Origin: Cololabis saira
Taxonomy: Eukaryota > Chordata > Actinopteri > Beloniformes > Belonidae
DNA: 64,000 bases
Direction: 5' to 3'
Assembly (NCBI RefSeq): GCF_033807715.1
Contig: NC_084599.1
Location: 12,198,125-12,262,124 of the forward strand
In this document: positions 27,035 to 40,466 of the stretch, in pieces
Numbering within the stretch: the first letter of the stretch is position 1
Layout: each line of letters begins with the position of its first letter
Made by a program: the position numbers and the translations under genes
Notes under the pieces: generated by a model
Database searches by the model: none
The model's input: only the letters and a program-made list of their open reading frames with translations
Told to the model about the DNA's origin: nothing

Positions 27035-27761
27035 AAAGAGAGCCTGAGTGGGGGATTTCGAGACCACTTCATGGGACTTTGCGCACGGGAGGTTTTTTCC
27101 TTTTTTCTTTTTTCTTTTTCTCTCTCCCTCGCCCTTTGCCCGTTTGTGTGTGTGTGCTGAACTCATTTAAGGTAAGATATACCTTCAATATTTGGGCGGA
27201 CTAAAGACTGAGTTTATTACTCTGTTTACCTCAAGTTAAAGGGGACTTGCTTATGTTGTTTGAATAACGACATAATTAACGGTGTGTGCGCGCTCGTGTG
27301 CGCGCCAGCCCCGGTTCTTGTCAGGACACACACATACCTGTTTTTCTAACTGAAGTCGGACGCGGAACTTCTTTCTCTCTCAATTTAAAATGTTTTTATT
27401 TTTTATTGTACTTTTTAAAAAATATATAAATCTGGCGTTTGTTCACTGTTTATGATGTTCATGTGACGTAAACTTTGGATTGTTTGGAGGCGGAATCCAC
27501 TGCAAAGTGAATCGGTTGTGTGCAATCCAATCCTGCAACTCGTCTTGCGTTTTATGACGAGCTTAGGAAACACTTTGACAAGTTTTGAGTTATATCATTT
27601 TCAACATTTTTGTTTTTTGGGGGTATGTGTCTGTTTTTCTTTATTTTCTCCATTTTATTTATTTTTCTTTAAATCCAACTTAATTATCCTCTGGATGCTG
27701 CTGGGTGCTCACTTCTTTTTTGCTCATACTATTGGGTTTTTTTCCACTTTCAATGTGATCA

Positions 27762-30700
27762 ATGGTTAACCCAAATATGTCCCAGGGAAGGAAAGATAGG
27801 CCCTCTGTCAGGCTGGTGAGTTGGAATGTTCGGGGTCTCGGGGGCCCGGTAAAGCGGTCCAGGGTGTTTTCGCACCTTAAGGGTCTTAACACTGATGTAG
27901 CTTTTCTTCAAGAGACCCACCTTCGTTCCTCTGATCATAATAGACTGCGCAAATCTTGGGTTGGGCAAATATTTCACTCATCTTTCAACAGTAAATCTAG
28001 GGGTGCTGCTATTCTAATTAACAAACGTATCCAATTCTCTCCTGCACAGGTCATATCTGACCCTGGGGGGCGCTATGTCTTGGTGAGTGGGACATTGTTC
28101 CAGACTTCAGTGGTATTGGTGTGTGTTTATGCCCCTAATTGGGACAACCCAAATTTTATGACCTCCCTTTTTTCCAATATTCCAAACCTGGATACCCACC
28201 ATCTTATTTTCGGTGGTGACCTGAATCTGGTGATAGACCCTAAGCTTGACCGCTCACACCCTAAGACGTTTGCACCCACCTCCATGTCCAAAACACTGTC
28301 TTCTCTCACAAACCAGTTAGGCTGCATTGATCCTTGGCGCTTTCTCCACCCTGTTGCGAAAGAATTCTCCTTTTTTTCTAAAGTCCACCAAGTCTACTCG
28401 CGCATAGATTATTTTTTTATAGATAGAGCCCTCCTTTCGTCTGTAAAATCCACTGAATACTCTGCCATTGTTATTTCCGATCATGCACCACATATTTTAG
28501 ATTTGTCACTTTCGCCTGTAACTAAGAACCACTGGAGACTCAACACAGCGCTATTAGCCAGTGATGGGTTTTGTGATTTTATCTCTAAACGAATTAATTT
28601 TTTCATTGAGACAAATAGATCTGAGTCGACCTCTCCTTCTCTTCTTTGGGAAACCTTAAAAGCTGTAATACGTGGTGATATTATTTCATATAGCTCTCAC
28701 TTGGCCCATAAAAATAAACAAAAACAGCAGGAGCTGATCGACGCAATTCTCAGCGTAGATAGGGAATATTCCGGTTCCCCCAGTCCAGATCTATATGCCA
28801 AAAGGATCAAACTACAGTCTGAATATGACTTGCTTACCATAAGCAAAGCTGATTATCTCTTGAGACGAACTAAGGGCACATACTATGAATACGGCGATAA
28901 GGCCAGCCGCCTGTTGGCCCTCCAACTTAAACGTCAGTCAGCCTCTCGTTTTATAACTGAAATTTATGACTCGTCTCACTCCATAATCACCGATCCAGCC
29001 AAAATAAATTCTACCTTTGCGTCTTTTTACTCTGACCTTTATAAATCCGAACACCCTGATAACAGGGTGACGATGGATAATTTTTTAGATAGCCTAGCTA
29101 TCCCCACTATAGACCCTAACATCAAAAGTAAACTGGATGAACCCATACGGTTGGAAGAAGTTTCCTCTTGTCTTAAATTAATGCAAAACAACAAAGTGCC
29201 TGGTCCTGACGGTTTTCCGGCTGATTTTTATAAAAAATTCTCTCATCTACTTACCCCCCTACTTTTAGATATGTTCAATGATTCTTTGAAACAAGGCTCC
29301 CTTCCCCCAACTCTAAATCAGGCTTCAATTTCGCTAATTCTTAAGAAAGATAAGGACCCAAAAGAATGTGGCAGCTGGAGGCCAATAAGTTTGCTGAATT
29401 CGGATGTAAAGCTCCTGGCTAAAGTCTTAGCATGTCGGTTAGACCCTTGTGTACCGGACATAATCTCAGAGAGCCAGACAGGGTTCGTCAGAGGACGGCA
29501 ACTGTCGTCTAACATCAGGCGGCTGTTAAATGTTGTGCTTTCTCCCAATGTTGCTCAAGCGGCTGAAATGGTTATATCGTTAGATGCGGAGAAAGCGTTT
29601 GATCGGGTTGAATGAGACTATTTGTTTTCTGTTTTGGGGAAATTCGGTTTTGGGGCTAAATTTATTTCTTGGATACAACTTTTATATTCTGCTCCGACAG
29701 CTTGCGTAACAACTAATTCCCACAGGTCTGATTATTTCTCGTTAACGAGAGGAACCCGTCAAGGCTGCCCAATGTCCCCCTTACTCTTCGCTATAGCAAT
29801 TGAGCCTCTCTCTATAGCACTCAAATCATCCCCTCTCTTCACCGGTATTTATAGATCTGGACTGGAACACCGGGTATCTCTTTATGCTGATGATCTTTTG
29901 CTGTATGTCACAGATCCGGTTAATTGTGTTGATAATATTTTACAAATTTTGAAAACCTTTGGGTCGTTTTCTGGTTACAAGTTAAATGTCGGAGAAAGTG
30001 AGTGCTTCCCTATTAATGAAGCGGCAAAACAAATCCCGTCAGGCACCTTACCATTTCGCCTGGCCCGCACTAGTTTTTGTTATTTAGGTGTCAACATTGC
30101 TCACTCCTTCCCTTCTATTCATAAATATAATTTTGCTAAGTTGGTTATGGAAATTAAGTCTGATCTGAAGCGCTGGAATTCTCTTCCTCTTTCTGTGATG
30201 GGTAGAATTAGTTCTATTAAAATGAACATTCTGCCTAGACTCTTATTTCTTTTCCAATGTCTTCCTATATTTTTACCAAAATCTTTTTTTCGTATGGTAG
30301 ACCAAGTAATCTCAGACTTTATTTGGGCTGGTAAACACCCGAGAGCACGCAGGGCTATATTGCAGAGAAGTCAACGTATGGGAGGCCTTGCATTACCCAA
30401 TTTTCTATTTTATTATTGGGCAGCCAATCTACAAAAAATTCATGCTTGGTGCAACTCTCCTAGTCTGGATTGGTGCATACTAGAGGAGAACACTTCTCGC
30501 CCGTCCTCTCTGGCGGCTCTAGTTGGTGCCCCTTTGACATCTTCTTATCCTAGTTACATTAAAAACCCAGTTGTGCTTTCTTCTTTGAAAATTTTGAAAC
30601 AATTTAGACAACATTTCAAGCTTTCTGCTCCCACTTTATGCAGCCCGATTTGCAATAATCATTTGTTCCCTCCCTCTAATTTGGATGTGACGTTTGCCTT

Positions 30701-31571
30701 GTGGAGGGAGAGAGGCTTGACTCACTTCTCAGATTTATATTTAAAAGGCTCATTTGCCGCTTTTAACGATCTTCAAGTCAAGTATAATTTACCCCAGTCT
30801 CATAGGTTCCGTTTCTTTCAGGTTCGTGATTATGCCCGAACACACTTTGATTCTTACCCTCAACGTCCATCAAGTTCACTTCTTACTGAGGTGCTTTCAC
30901 TTCCCAAGGCCCAGGGCAGGATTTCGATTTTGTATGATCTCATATCTTCCTCAGGGCTGGCCTCTCTTGTGGGGCTCAGGGATAAATGGGAAAGGGAACT
31001 TGAACTAAACATGTCAGATGAATGGTGGGAGGAGGCTCTAATCAGGGTTAATTCTACTTCTTCATGTGCCCGTCTAAATCTGATTCAGTTTAAGGTCTTA
31101 CATAGGATCCACTTTACAAAGGCTAAGCTCAACAGGTTGTTTCCGGATAAGAGAAACACTTGCGATAGATGTGGCGGGTCTCCAGCGGACCATACTCATA
31201 CTTTCTTTTCTTGTCCAAAACTAGCCGAATTCTGGTCCTGTTTCTTCAAAAGATTAGGCGAAGCTCTCAATATTACATTGGAACCCTGTCCTTTGATAGC
31301 TATTTTTGGAGTGCCCTCTGTACCAACCAGCCTGACCAAGAAACATTCTGATGTTGTGGCTTTTGCCTCGCTCATAGCTCGCAGACGTATTCTGCTACAG
31401 TGGAAGGACCCCAATCCGCCTTCTCCTACTTCCTGGTTGAGTGATTTGATGTCCTTCTTGTCCTTGGAGAAGGTGAAATACTCTATTAGAGGCTCAACTG
31501 CTAACTTTTACATAAGATGGCAGCCTGTCATCACCTATGTGAATACTCTTACCTCTCTGGATCCTAGCTGA
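27762..31571 (+). pseudogene. LINE ORF2: endonuclease-reverse transcriptase, one internal stop
   Basis: The frame has 1269 codons interrupted by a single TGA at 29613-29615. Endonuclease motifs at the N-terminus are LVSWNVRGLG, FLQETHLR, FGGDLNLV, SRIDYFF and ISDHAPH, so its catalytic residues are present. Reverse transcriptase motifs are NNKVPGPDGFPADFY, WRPISLLNSD, TGFVRGRQ, SLDAEKAFDR just before the stop, GTRQGCPMSPLLF and YADD at about residues 708-711. A Cys/His cluster, CDRCGGSPADHTHTFFSC, sits near 1134-1151. The stop falls in RT motif A, so this copy should make only endonuclease plus part of the RT. Frame and motifs are otherwise undamaged. Confidence 0.93.
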
Positions 31572-31996
31572 TTCTATGTTCTCATGCTGTGAGGTGGGCA
31601 CCCAGGGCATCCCTCGTATTTATTTAATTTTTTTTTTTTTTTTTTTTTTTTTGTATAATTAATTTGTTTTTTGTATGTTCGGTTTATTTCATTTAGCTGA
31701 TTTTATATAGTCTCTTTTTCATCCTTTTTATGTACTCTTGTTATCACTTACAGGTTTTGTTTTGTTTGTTTTATTCTGTTTATTTACTAATTAATTAATT
31801 TTCTTTTTACATTGTTTTTCTAAAGTCGAGGGGGGTGGGGGGGTTGTTGGAAAGTGCTGCTCTGTTCAGGTTTTAGCACGCCTTTCTCGGAAAATGGGGG
31901 AAAAAAAATACGGAGGACCATGTATCTTGTGTTGGATTTCTGTATGTCATTGGTTCCCAATAAAAATATGTGGAAAAAAAAAAATGCAAAACTGCT

Positions 31997-32835
31997 TGTT
32001 GGTCAAAACTGAAATTCTGACGATAAACCATGGAGACCATCTCACTGAGACCTCATAGGAGAGGGACCATCTAGCTTGTTATCAGTGCTTCGTTCAAAAG
32101 CCTGAAGTCTGATGGTTGGGGTTGCATTAGTACCTATGGCGTAGGCAGCTTACAGATCTGGAAAGGAACCATTAATGCTGCCAGCACAAAGAGGTTTCAG
32201 AGCAACATGTGCTCCCATTCAGATGTTGTCTATTTCAGGGAAGGCCTTGCATACTTCAGCAAGACGATGCCAAAGCACATAATCGCTCCTCCACGACAGC
32301 ATGGCTCAGCAGGGGAAGAGTCCAGGTGCTGAACTGACCTGCCTGCAGTCCAGACTTTTCACCAACAGAAAACATTTACTGTATCACGAAATGAAAAATC
32401 CAGCAATCAAGGCCCAAGACTGCTGTGCAACTACAATCCTACATCAGAAAATAATGGGATAATATCCATGCTCTAAAGCTCCAGCAACTGGTCTTCTCAC
32501 TTCCCACACATTTGCGGACAGTTATTAAAGAAGGGAGGATGCTGCAGAGTAGTAAACATCACTCTGCTCCAACATTTTTTAGGTGTGTTCCTGCAATCAA
32601 ATTCAAAAGGATTTTCCATGAAATCGCAAAATATCTTAGTTTTAACATCTGATCTGTCATTTATGTTACAGTGGTAATGAAATACAGATTTATGAGATTT
32701 GCAAATTATTACATTCTGTTTTAATGTATATTTTAGACAGCCTCCCAAATGCATTTCATTGTGGCTGTTAATGCATTTCTTCAGATGGTAAAAACCCTGC
32801 TGCACTGTCTCTGTAACTAGAGAGACCTTGTTGCC
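31997..32835 (+). mobile_element. Tc1-like transposon remnant
   Basis: Broken plus-strand frames read SDGWGCISTYGVGSLQIW, then QQDDAKAHNRSSTTAWLS and NWPACSPDFSP-like ENI, the DD34E transposase C-terminal signature of Tc1 elements. Stops and frameshifts make it dead. The LINE at 26018-31980 split it: sequence just left of the LINE (about 25930-26017) appears to be its missing upstream part. Confidence 0.7.
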
Positions 32836-33416
32836 CCAAATCATACCTTCTTAGATGGATACCTCCACAGGAGGCAACAGCAAACTCAGATAAGCTTAAA
32901 TTTATATAATATGTGTTAACTCACTATATTTTGTGGCAGCCAGGGTATTCATAGCTTTTAATATGTCTTAAAAAAATATGGGTTGGAATAAAATTCATTA
33001 TTATATTATAATTACTATTCCTTATTATAAAGTTTCTTGGTCCACAAACTTTGAGCCATTTTTTTGGCCCCAATAAATCAATCCCCAGACAAAAGGAACT
33101 TTCAAAACCAAATTTCACATTATGCTTGTTTTTGTTTTCTGTGCCCAGACAGCATATCAAGCCAATCTAAATCAACTCACTGATGTCTTAAAAAACATAA
33201 AGTGAAGCTTAAATAACACAAGTTCTCTTCAATAGGGAAAGTGTGATATTTTTCATTTATTCTCATTTAATTTATTTCAACAAATGTGTCTGATATTATT
33301 AAACACTACCCCTGACAATCCAGGGTCCAGGCCAGGATGCAAGGTTGCAGTCTTACATGCTTCTCTGCTGTTTCTCCAAGACTACCGCCTGCCAATAAAA
33401 ACTTAGGAACAAATTA

Positions 33417-33900
33417 TGTAATTGGCAATTCTAACAATGTGCCAAGCAAAATAGAATTAGGGTAATTTTCCCTTCCTCCAAAAGTTTCCCAAATGCGACC
33501 TGGTCTGAACAATTTTATTTGCTACATCGATCCAACTGAAAATAATAATAAAAAAAAAAACGTGCTTATTAATCACAAAACACAGTTTAAACATTATGAC
33601 CAAATCTGCTACTACCCAGTGTGTCAGTGGTGTTCCCCGCAGACAGACTGCAGCGTTCACCTTCTTGAATCTTGTAAACTACACTTGGGTTGGATCCCAT
33701 CTGGTTTAAGTCTGGATAAATGCCAAATTATTAAGTTTTCGTACAAAGTTTTGTTTTGTTCTATTTCATTGCTTTTTTTGTTTACACATGAATCATGCTT
33801 TTTATTTCTACTATGTGATGTTTTAATGTCTCTGTAAAGCACTTTGAATCAACTTGTTGTTGAATCGTGCTATACAAATACATTTGCCTGGCCTTGATGT
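33417..33900 (+). mobile_element. LINE fragments (L2-like endonuclease start and a retroelement 3' tail)
   Basis: Positions 33417-33480 repeat the phrase found at 24943 (GGCAATTCTAACAATGTGCC). Positions 33820-33890 carry CTCTGTAAAGCACTTTGAAT and ATCGTGCTATACAAATA, the usual 3' tail of CR1/L2-type elements. The middle is unrecognised. Confidence 0.5.
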
Positions 33901-34059
33901 TAAAGCACAGAATAAAATATATTACTTTAGCAGATGTTTATCCGATAACGCTGTTGCTAAATTTAGGGAGGCATTGGCTTCTCATCTTCCTACAGTGGAA
34001 CATAAAAGGGGTATATAGTGAATATATAGTGAAGCAGTTGAGGGCTGTGACCTAGCTCT

Positions 34060-35016
34060 GCAGATGTTAGTTAGTTTCCTTGTCAGTAACACTGCAGCGT
34101 TGCTTCACTCAGCTTCAGATGCAGTTGCTCCTTTGAGAAAGAGGGTCTCAAACTATAAGACCTTAACTTCCTGGAATAATTCCTGGAATAATTTGCATAT
34201 CCATATGCTGAAGCTAAAAGTGAATAAAATGGAAAGGAAGTGGTACTCTTGTATTCTCTTTCAGGGTGATGCTGAAAAACTAATTCACATGTTTGTATTT
34301 TGGGGGTGTCAATGCTCTGAATATCCTCCAGCTGATCCAAAATGCAGCAGCACCAGTGCTGACAGGAATCAACAAGAGAGACCACGTCTCTCCAGAGTTA
34401 GCCTCCCTGCATTGGCTCAGTATAAACTCAGAATCCATTTCAAAATATTATTATTTCTGTATAAAGCCCTTAACGGCCTAGCTCCGCTATATTTGCAAGA
34501 CCTAATAGTGCCTTATGTTCCTAACAGAGCTCTCTGTTCAAAGAGTGCAGGTTAATACTCCCAGAGTATTCAAATGTGGATTTGAAGGACAGGCCTTCTG
34601 CTATCAGGCACCATTACTATGGAACCAACTTCTAATCTGGGATAAGGAGGCTGACACCACCTCCACCTTTAAAACCAAACTGAAAATGTTTCTGTTCAGT
34701 AAAGCCTCTAGTTAGTGTAAACCAGTAATCATAGCTGCCATTAAACATAGCTCCGTCATAGATATGCTGCTATAGATCTACGCTGCAGGGGGACACCAAC
34801 ATGATCCACTGAGCGTTGCCCCTCAACCTTTCTCTCTCCTCTTCTTCTCTTTTTCTTTTCTTCAGCTCAATCCACAGCAATTAATTAGAAGCATCTCATA
34901 AGCATAATTGTGCTCCATTGTTCTTGCAGTTTGTTGTGCTGGTCTGTAGTACAGAGACGACATGTATTGGAATAGAATAGAATAGAATAGAATAGAATAG
35001 AATAGAATAGAATAGA
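34060..35016 (+). mobile_element. L2-like LINE 3' fragment ending in (AATAG)n
   Basis: The plus strand encodes ALNILQLIQNAAAPVLTGIN, then the DHVSPELASLHWL and ALNGLAPLYLQDLIVPYVPN segments, and FCYQAPLLWNQL with frame breaks, the same C-terminal domain as at 23470-23951. It is followed by the shared 3' region and ends in a pentanucleotide AATAG array (34970-35016), typical for this LINE type. Confidence 0.8.
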
Positions 35017-35441
35017 AAGGAATAGGGGTTGTTTCAGGACATAGGTATTACTAAGATGTAGTAAAGTAATCAGTTTTATTCAACACCATGCAACAGATAT
35101 TGCATATTTCCTCAGTTTTGATATATGTTGTGACTATTTGTCAGTGTGGAGGTGAAATGTTGTGGCTTGCACCATTAAAATAATCAAACAAAAGAAAATC
35201 AAACCGCAAATTCTGTCCAGAAAAGGACACACACGCACAGAGATAAATTCTTCAGAAATAAGAAAAGGTTTCCAAGATAACTGCTTCTCTCTAAGTCCAC
35301 AGATTGTCTAAAAAAAACTAAATCTGATTAGTTCTAATATACTCAACTCTTTCTCATTAGATATAATAATCTGATCCCTTGCAGACAATGAATGTAATTT
35401 CATTGATTTGATGGGCGCACTCCCTTTCAAACTAGTTTTCA

Positions 35442-35777
<336 letters not shown>

Positions 35778-35879
35778 TTAGCTGGCCGAGAAAAGCTTTT
35801 AGCCAAGGCTCACTTTTTGAGAGAGCTAGACTGTTCATTTACATTAGGATGAAAAATATATACAATTTTGATAGAAAGG

Positions 35880-35910
<31 letters not shown>

Positions 35911-37624
35911 CTGCCGAGTGTTTCAGGTTTTGTGTTCAGGTTTAGTGAAGGGCCTAATCATCATCACCGAGCAACCTCGCCTTGTTGAGACTGAGCCGAA
36001 GTAGACGAGGAAAAGGAGCTGGGCAAATGAGGAGCCTATGCAACCGTCTGCTCCCGTCTGCCTTTGATTTGGTGCTAACACACTCAGTCAGCCCCTTTTC
36101 TCCCATCCTGGATTCATTAGAAAGTCCTCCACAGGCACTACTGTCCTCACGCCCTCGCCTCAAAAACAGCCGCGGCTCACACTGATCTAAGTTTACCGCT
36201 GTGCACGTGCAAATGATTGCGTCCTCTAAAAGACCTCAGAGCCCTCAGCCAATGATTGATTGGGTGGATTCTATTCTGATTTGTATTTTTCCAGTGTGAT
36301 TTGCATTTCATTTGAGATTCAAATTTCGCTGGTTTTGGAGGAGCTAAATGAGGACATTAGCAAGAGGATTGCCATCAGATGTTTGAAAACTGAACGTTTA
36401 GGAAGGTGATGAAGAAAGGCAGTGAAGCAAAGATGAGCGAAGATGAGATTTCAAAGGTACTTAGTTTTTGGTTACCCTGGTGCTGGGGACTGAGTACATG
36501 GTGTCGCTGCGAGCTTTGCTCCAGCTCCAAGCATGGCTTAAAGGCTTGTATCGATATCCAACACTCTTTAAAGATTTTTGATGTGTTGGAGAAAAGAAAC
36601 TGGACTCAGATGAAATGACTACAAATCTTAAGCACCACAATCATATCTATAGCTTCGTTACTTAAATGCAATGTTGCTTTCTAACTGGAATCAAAGTATC
36701 ATCCAGAACTCTACAGCGCATTGTATTTCAAACATATAACCTTTTCCAAAAATCATATGAGAAATTTTAAACACCAAAAGAAAAAATATGTGTTAACAAT
36801 AACAACATGCTGCCACATTACTGATCGATAGACATGGCATAAAGAGGATGAGCTAGGCCTAACTTGTGATTGGACAAGTCTTGTGAGGGCCAGGCGTGGC
36901 TCAAAGACTCAAAGAAAATACAGGTTTAAGCCATAACTGGATTTGTGACAGATCTTATCCTGACTCATCCCGACTCAATGCTGTCATTTAAGTTGAGTAA
37001 AATGCAGACGTGTGCCATATTTGGGCAAAGCATTCTTTGCAATCTGGGAAGGCACAAAAACAATTTCCCTTTTTGCAGGATTAGTATGGATGTTGTGGTT
37101 AATTTTCAGCATTACGGTGGCGCACAACTGTCTCTAACTACACAAAAGGGGGATGGAATTAGCTCTTGTGTTCTTTTTATTTGCCATCAGTCTTCAGTGA
37201 GCAGTGCAGATGATAGTTAATTGTACATAATACATTTATGGAGGAGCACAAAGGCAGCTAGGGTCATGGATGATGCATGGTGGCATTATTATAGAAGAGC
37301 GAGTATACGTGCATGCTGGCACAGCCGTCTGGGTCTGCATGCTGTTCGTCTCTCAGGATTTATTTGCAAATGAGTCTGCCTGAGCGGGTGGGATGCTCAT
37401 ATGCTGCTTTGTCCGGTTTGCTTGACCGGACAGATAGTCAGATTTTTAATATGTAGACTTCCATAAAAGAGTTCGCCAACAGTGTTAACATTCATTATTT
37501 AGAACCAGTGGATTCATGTTTGTATTTATTATTCAAAAGACAGCGAGTTGAAAGATGTTTTGGCATCTGCTGGAATTACTTGATTAAATATAACGAGAAA
37601 AAGCAGAAATTATTTTGATTAAAA

Positions 37625-37724
<100 letters not shown>

Positions 37725-38269
37725 CATACATACACACACACCATAAGGTGATGTATGGAGGTATGTATCACCTTATGGTGATACTTGACAAGTTTGATAC
37801 GGTAAGAAACCCTGGAGTAGGCTACACGTTAAGTGCATGTCCAGACCTAGAATGTAAGTGCAGGTTAGGCATGTTAAGTGTGGAGGATTAAAGGTGTGAA
37901 CAGAAGGGGTGTTCTTGGATGAAGTCAGTCTTCAAAGCTATGGCCTGTATCAGGAGGGATGCCACTGCTCTGATAGCAACTAGTGGTTCTTCCACTAACA
38001 ACAAATCACAAATGAAACTGAATCTGCTTGGTGTGTAGGTATAGCATGTTCCAGAGAGTAGAGAAGTAGTTTTGAAGAAACATAAAAGCCCATGGGACTG
38101 AGCCTACAGTATATGGCCTTTTTTTTGTCTTTTTTCATGGCTGATAAGAAGAGCGTTGCTGTAACCAGGGCTAGAGATAACAAATGGCCTGTTTCAGGTG
38201 TTGGCTGCCAAATTAACTAAAACGTGACTGGATGTTTTGAGACAAAATTTCCATATTTGAAACAAAACT

Positions 38270-39010
38270 GACTAACCCCATTTCTGGCACTACTACCAGG
38301 TGCTTAAGATAGTTGCTGACAGCAAAAGCACTGCCATCGACATCATCAAATACCACCACGAGCCAAGGGCCACAATGTTCTTCAGAATCAGAGATAAGCC
38401 GCAAACGCAGCCCAGAGCAGTGCCCTGCCAGCACACCACTATCAGTACCTGGAAACTGGAAATGGATCTCGGTACACAGCTAACATTTCCAGACAACATA
38501 ACATCAACATGGCTTCGATACGACGATTGCATCACGTTCCACCAAGCAACTGATCATCTTAGAGCTCAAGGCACCCTGGGAAGGGCACACGGATTAGGCC
38601 AATTAGAGAACACGCTCCAAATACCAAGAACTCATGGAGGAGTACAGAGAGCAAGACTGGCTGACTTGCTGTGAGCCTTTGGAAGTGGAATGCAGAGCGA
38701 TCACTCTGCAAAGTGCAAAGTGCAACGTGCATTATCCGGGTGCCAAAGAGGAAGGCCATCCTAGTTACAACTGAAGCCAAAGAAAAAGCCGATAAATGGC
38801 TTTGGTTCAAAAAGGAATATCCTTGGCCAAATTCTGCTGGGTCACCAATTCCTGTTAGGTTGCCTGGGAGAGGATGTTTGAGTTGTTAAAAGAGCCGAGA
38901 GACCCAATGTCCCCAGGTCATATCTCCGATGATGTGTCCCAGAGCAGCTGTGTAACGTATATCAAGAAACACCACACTGCCCTGATAACGTCTTTCCTTG
39001 AATTAGAGCA
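38270..39010 (+). mobile_element. Decayed non-LTR retrotransposon, distal C-terminal part
   Basis: The plus strand reads KLEMDLGTQLTFPDNITSTW, LRYDDCITF and, after breaks, EPLEVECRAITLQSAK and MALVQKG-like pieces. I recall the order 'polar linker, L.F.P..I..T.LRPD, LTVPWE, EVGCRGF' from the C-terminus of the retrotransposon family seen at 18792-19760. The assignment is from memory and the copy is heavily damaged. Confidence 0.5.
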
Positions 39011-39741
39011 TCTTGTGTGTAGATACTAGAAGTTCACAGAAGGAGAACCATAAATATAAAACTTCAGCCATTGGACCCGACATAAGATATCCCTCTTAAC
39101 ATGCGCATAGCAGGCTGATCTTGTTGTCTTTAAACCACCATGCAACAAGAAGCAGACTGGACAGAAATCACAAGAGAAGCTTCAGAGAAACTGGTCCCAG
39201 CTAAGTTCACAGGTCATTTTAGAGGAGAACTGATGTGAACTGAGGCTAGAAGGAGTCCACTAACCTGTAGGATCATTCCTAACAAGGTTTCAGACTTTTA
39301 TTGATGCCAAAGCAACTGCATGTGTTTGTACTGAGTGAGCAGTCTGTATATCTGTCTGACTGGGATATTTCAGCTTTGTGATGATAATAGTAAAGGGGAG
39401 AAAATGGCCCTCAAAAAAGATGTTCATGCATTGGAATTGTGGGTAATTCTGTTTGGGCTGAGGGGGAAAACAGAGATACATTTTAAAGTGACTCAGATAC
39501 ACAACATGGAAAACTTCTTAGTGTCTGAAAGCTTTCTCGTGGCATGGTGCAAGTTCGTGAGGGCTTCTTTAAGGGCAGAACAAGCACACATTTTGAGTCT
39601 TTCTATTCAAATACAAGAAGAAAAAGGAAGACCTGAACAATCTTCAGCATAACAGATGAAATGTGTTAATTGAATAATGTCGTCATAATATTGTGAATTG
39701 CATATTAAAATGAAAACCCTTCAGAATCCAGACATCTAAGT

Positions 39742-40466
39742 CAGTGGTCCCCAACCTTTTCTGTACCGCGGACCTGTTTAATGTCTGACAATATTTTCAC
39801 GGCCCACTCTAAAAGGTGTAGCTGATAAAAAATAAATAAAATGATATAAAAATGATATTAAAATAAAATTAAATTAAAAGATCGGCACTAAAAACTGTGG
39901 TATTTTCACTATAGTAATAATGAATAATAATAAATAAAACATTTTCAAAAAAATAAAATGAAATAATGGAAATTGTAAATTACCTTTAGTATGAGTATTT
40001 CTATAAATGTGTTTTTATGTTTGTTTTCTTATTAACGTTTTTTAAAGCCAGGCTTCTATTTTATTTGTTATATATTAAGGAGACCGATATTTAGTACTTT
40101 TATTTTGAAGGCGTCGCCGAGACCTTGTAAACATCCGGCGCTTCGGACTTTTAACGGTAAAAGGTTTAACAGCAGTAGAAAGTTTGTCTGCAAGACTAAA
40201 CTAGTGTCTTGAATGCTAAAGTGGTGCCTAACTGACACAAAAAGCACCTGGCTGATGAGGATCTGTTTGATTTTATTCCTTTATAGGTCTTACGGTGTGT
40301 TTGGAGAGCATTTACATCCAAGGAATAAAAACATTGTGAACCATCAGTTTGAGAGTCAACCATCATTAGTCGGGGCTACAGAAATAATGTTTTCCTTCTG
40401 TGCGGCCCGGCACCAAATGACCCACAGCCCGGTACCGGGCCGCGGCCCGGGGGTTGGGGACCACTG
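39742..40466 (+). mobile_element. Non-autonomous hAT element (CAGTGGTCCCCAACC ends)
   Basis: The 725-bp element has perfect 15-bp inverted ends CAGTGGTCCCCAACC and GGTTGGGGACCACTG, with an exact 8-bp duplication ATCTAAGT (39734-39741 and 40467-40474). The GC-rich subterminal GCCCGGTACCGGGCCGCGG near the right end is characteristic of this widespread hAT group. It has no transposase. Confidence 0.93.

Larger units (their letters stand above)
26018..31980 (+). mobile_element. Near-complete Tx1/L1-type LINE
   Basis: The 5.96-kb non-LTR retrotransposon is flanked by a perfect 16-bp duplication AAAATGCAAAACTGCT (26002-26017 and 31981-31996). Its order is a short 5'UTR, ORF1 (26165-27034), a roughly 0.7-kb spacer, ORF2 (27762-31571) and a 3'UTR with a T-tract. 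The 3'UTR ends in AATAAAAATATGTGG and a short A-tail. Two ORFs, an AP endonuclease plus RT, and the A-tail place it in the L1/Tx1 group. The intact duplication and long open frames mark it as a young insertion, in sense opposite to hcn2. It landed within older Tc1-like sequence. Confidence 0.93.

Noticed and set aside
26558..27166. Minus-strand 202-codon open frame over LINE ORF1
   Set aside because: Antisense shadow of ORF1, with no recognisable domain.
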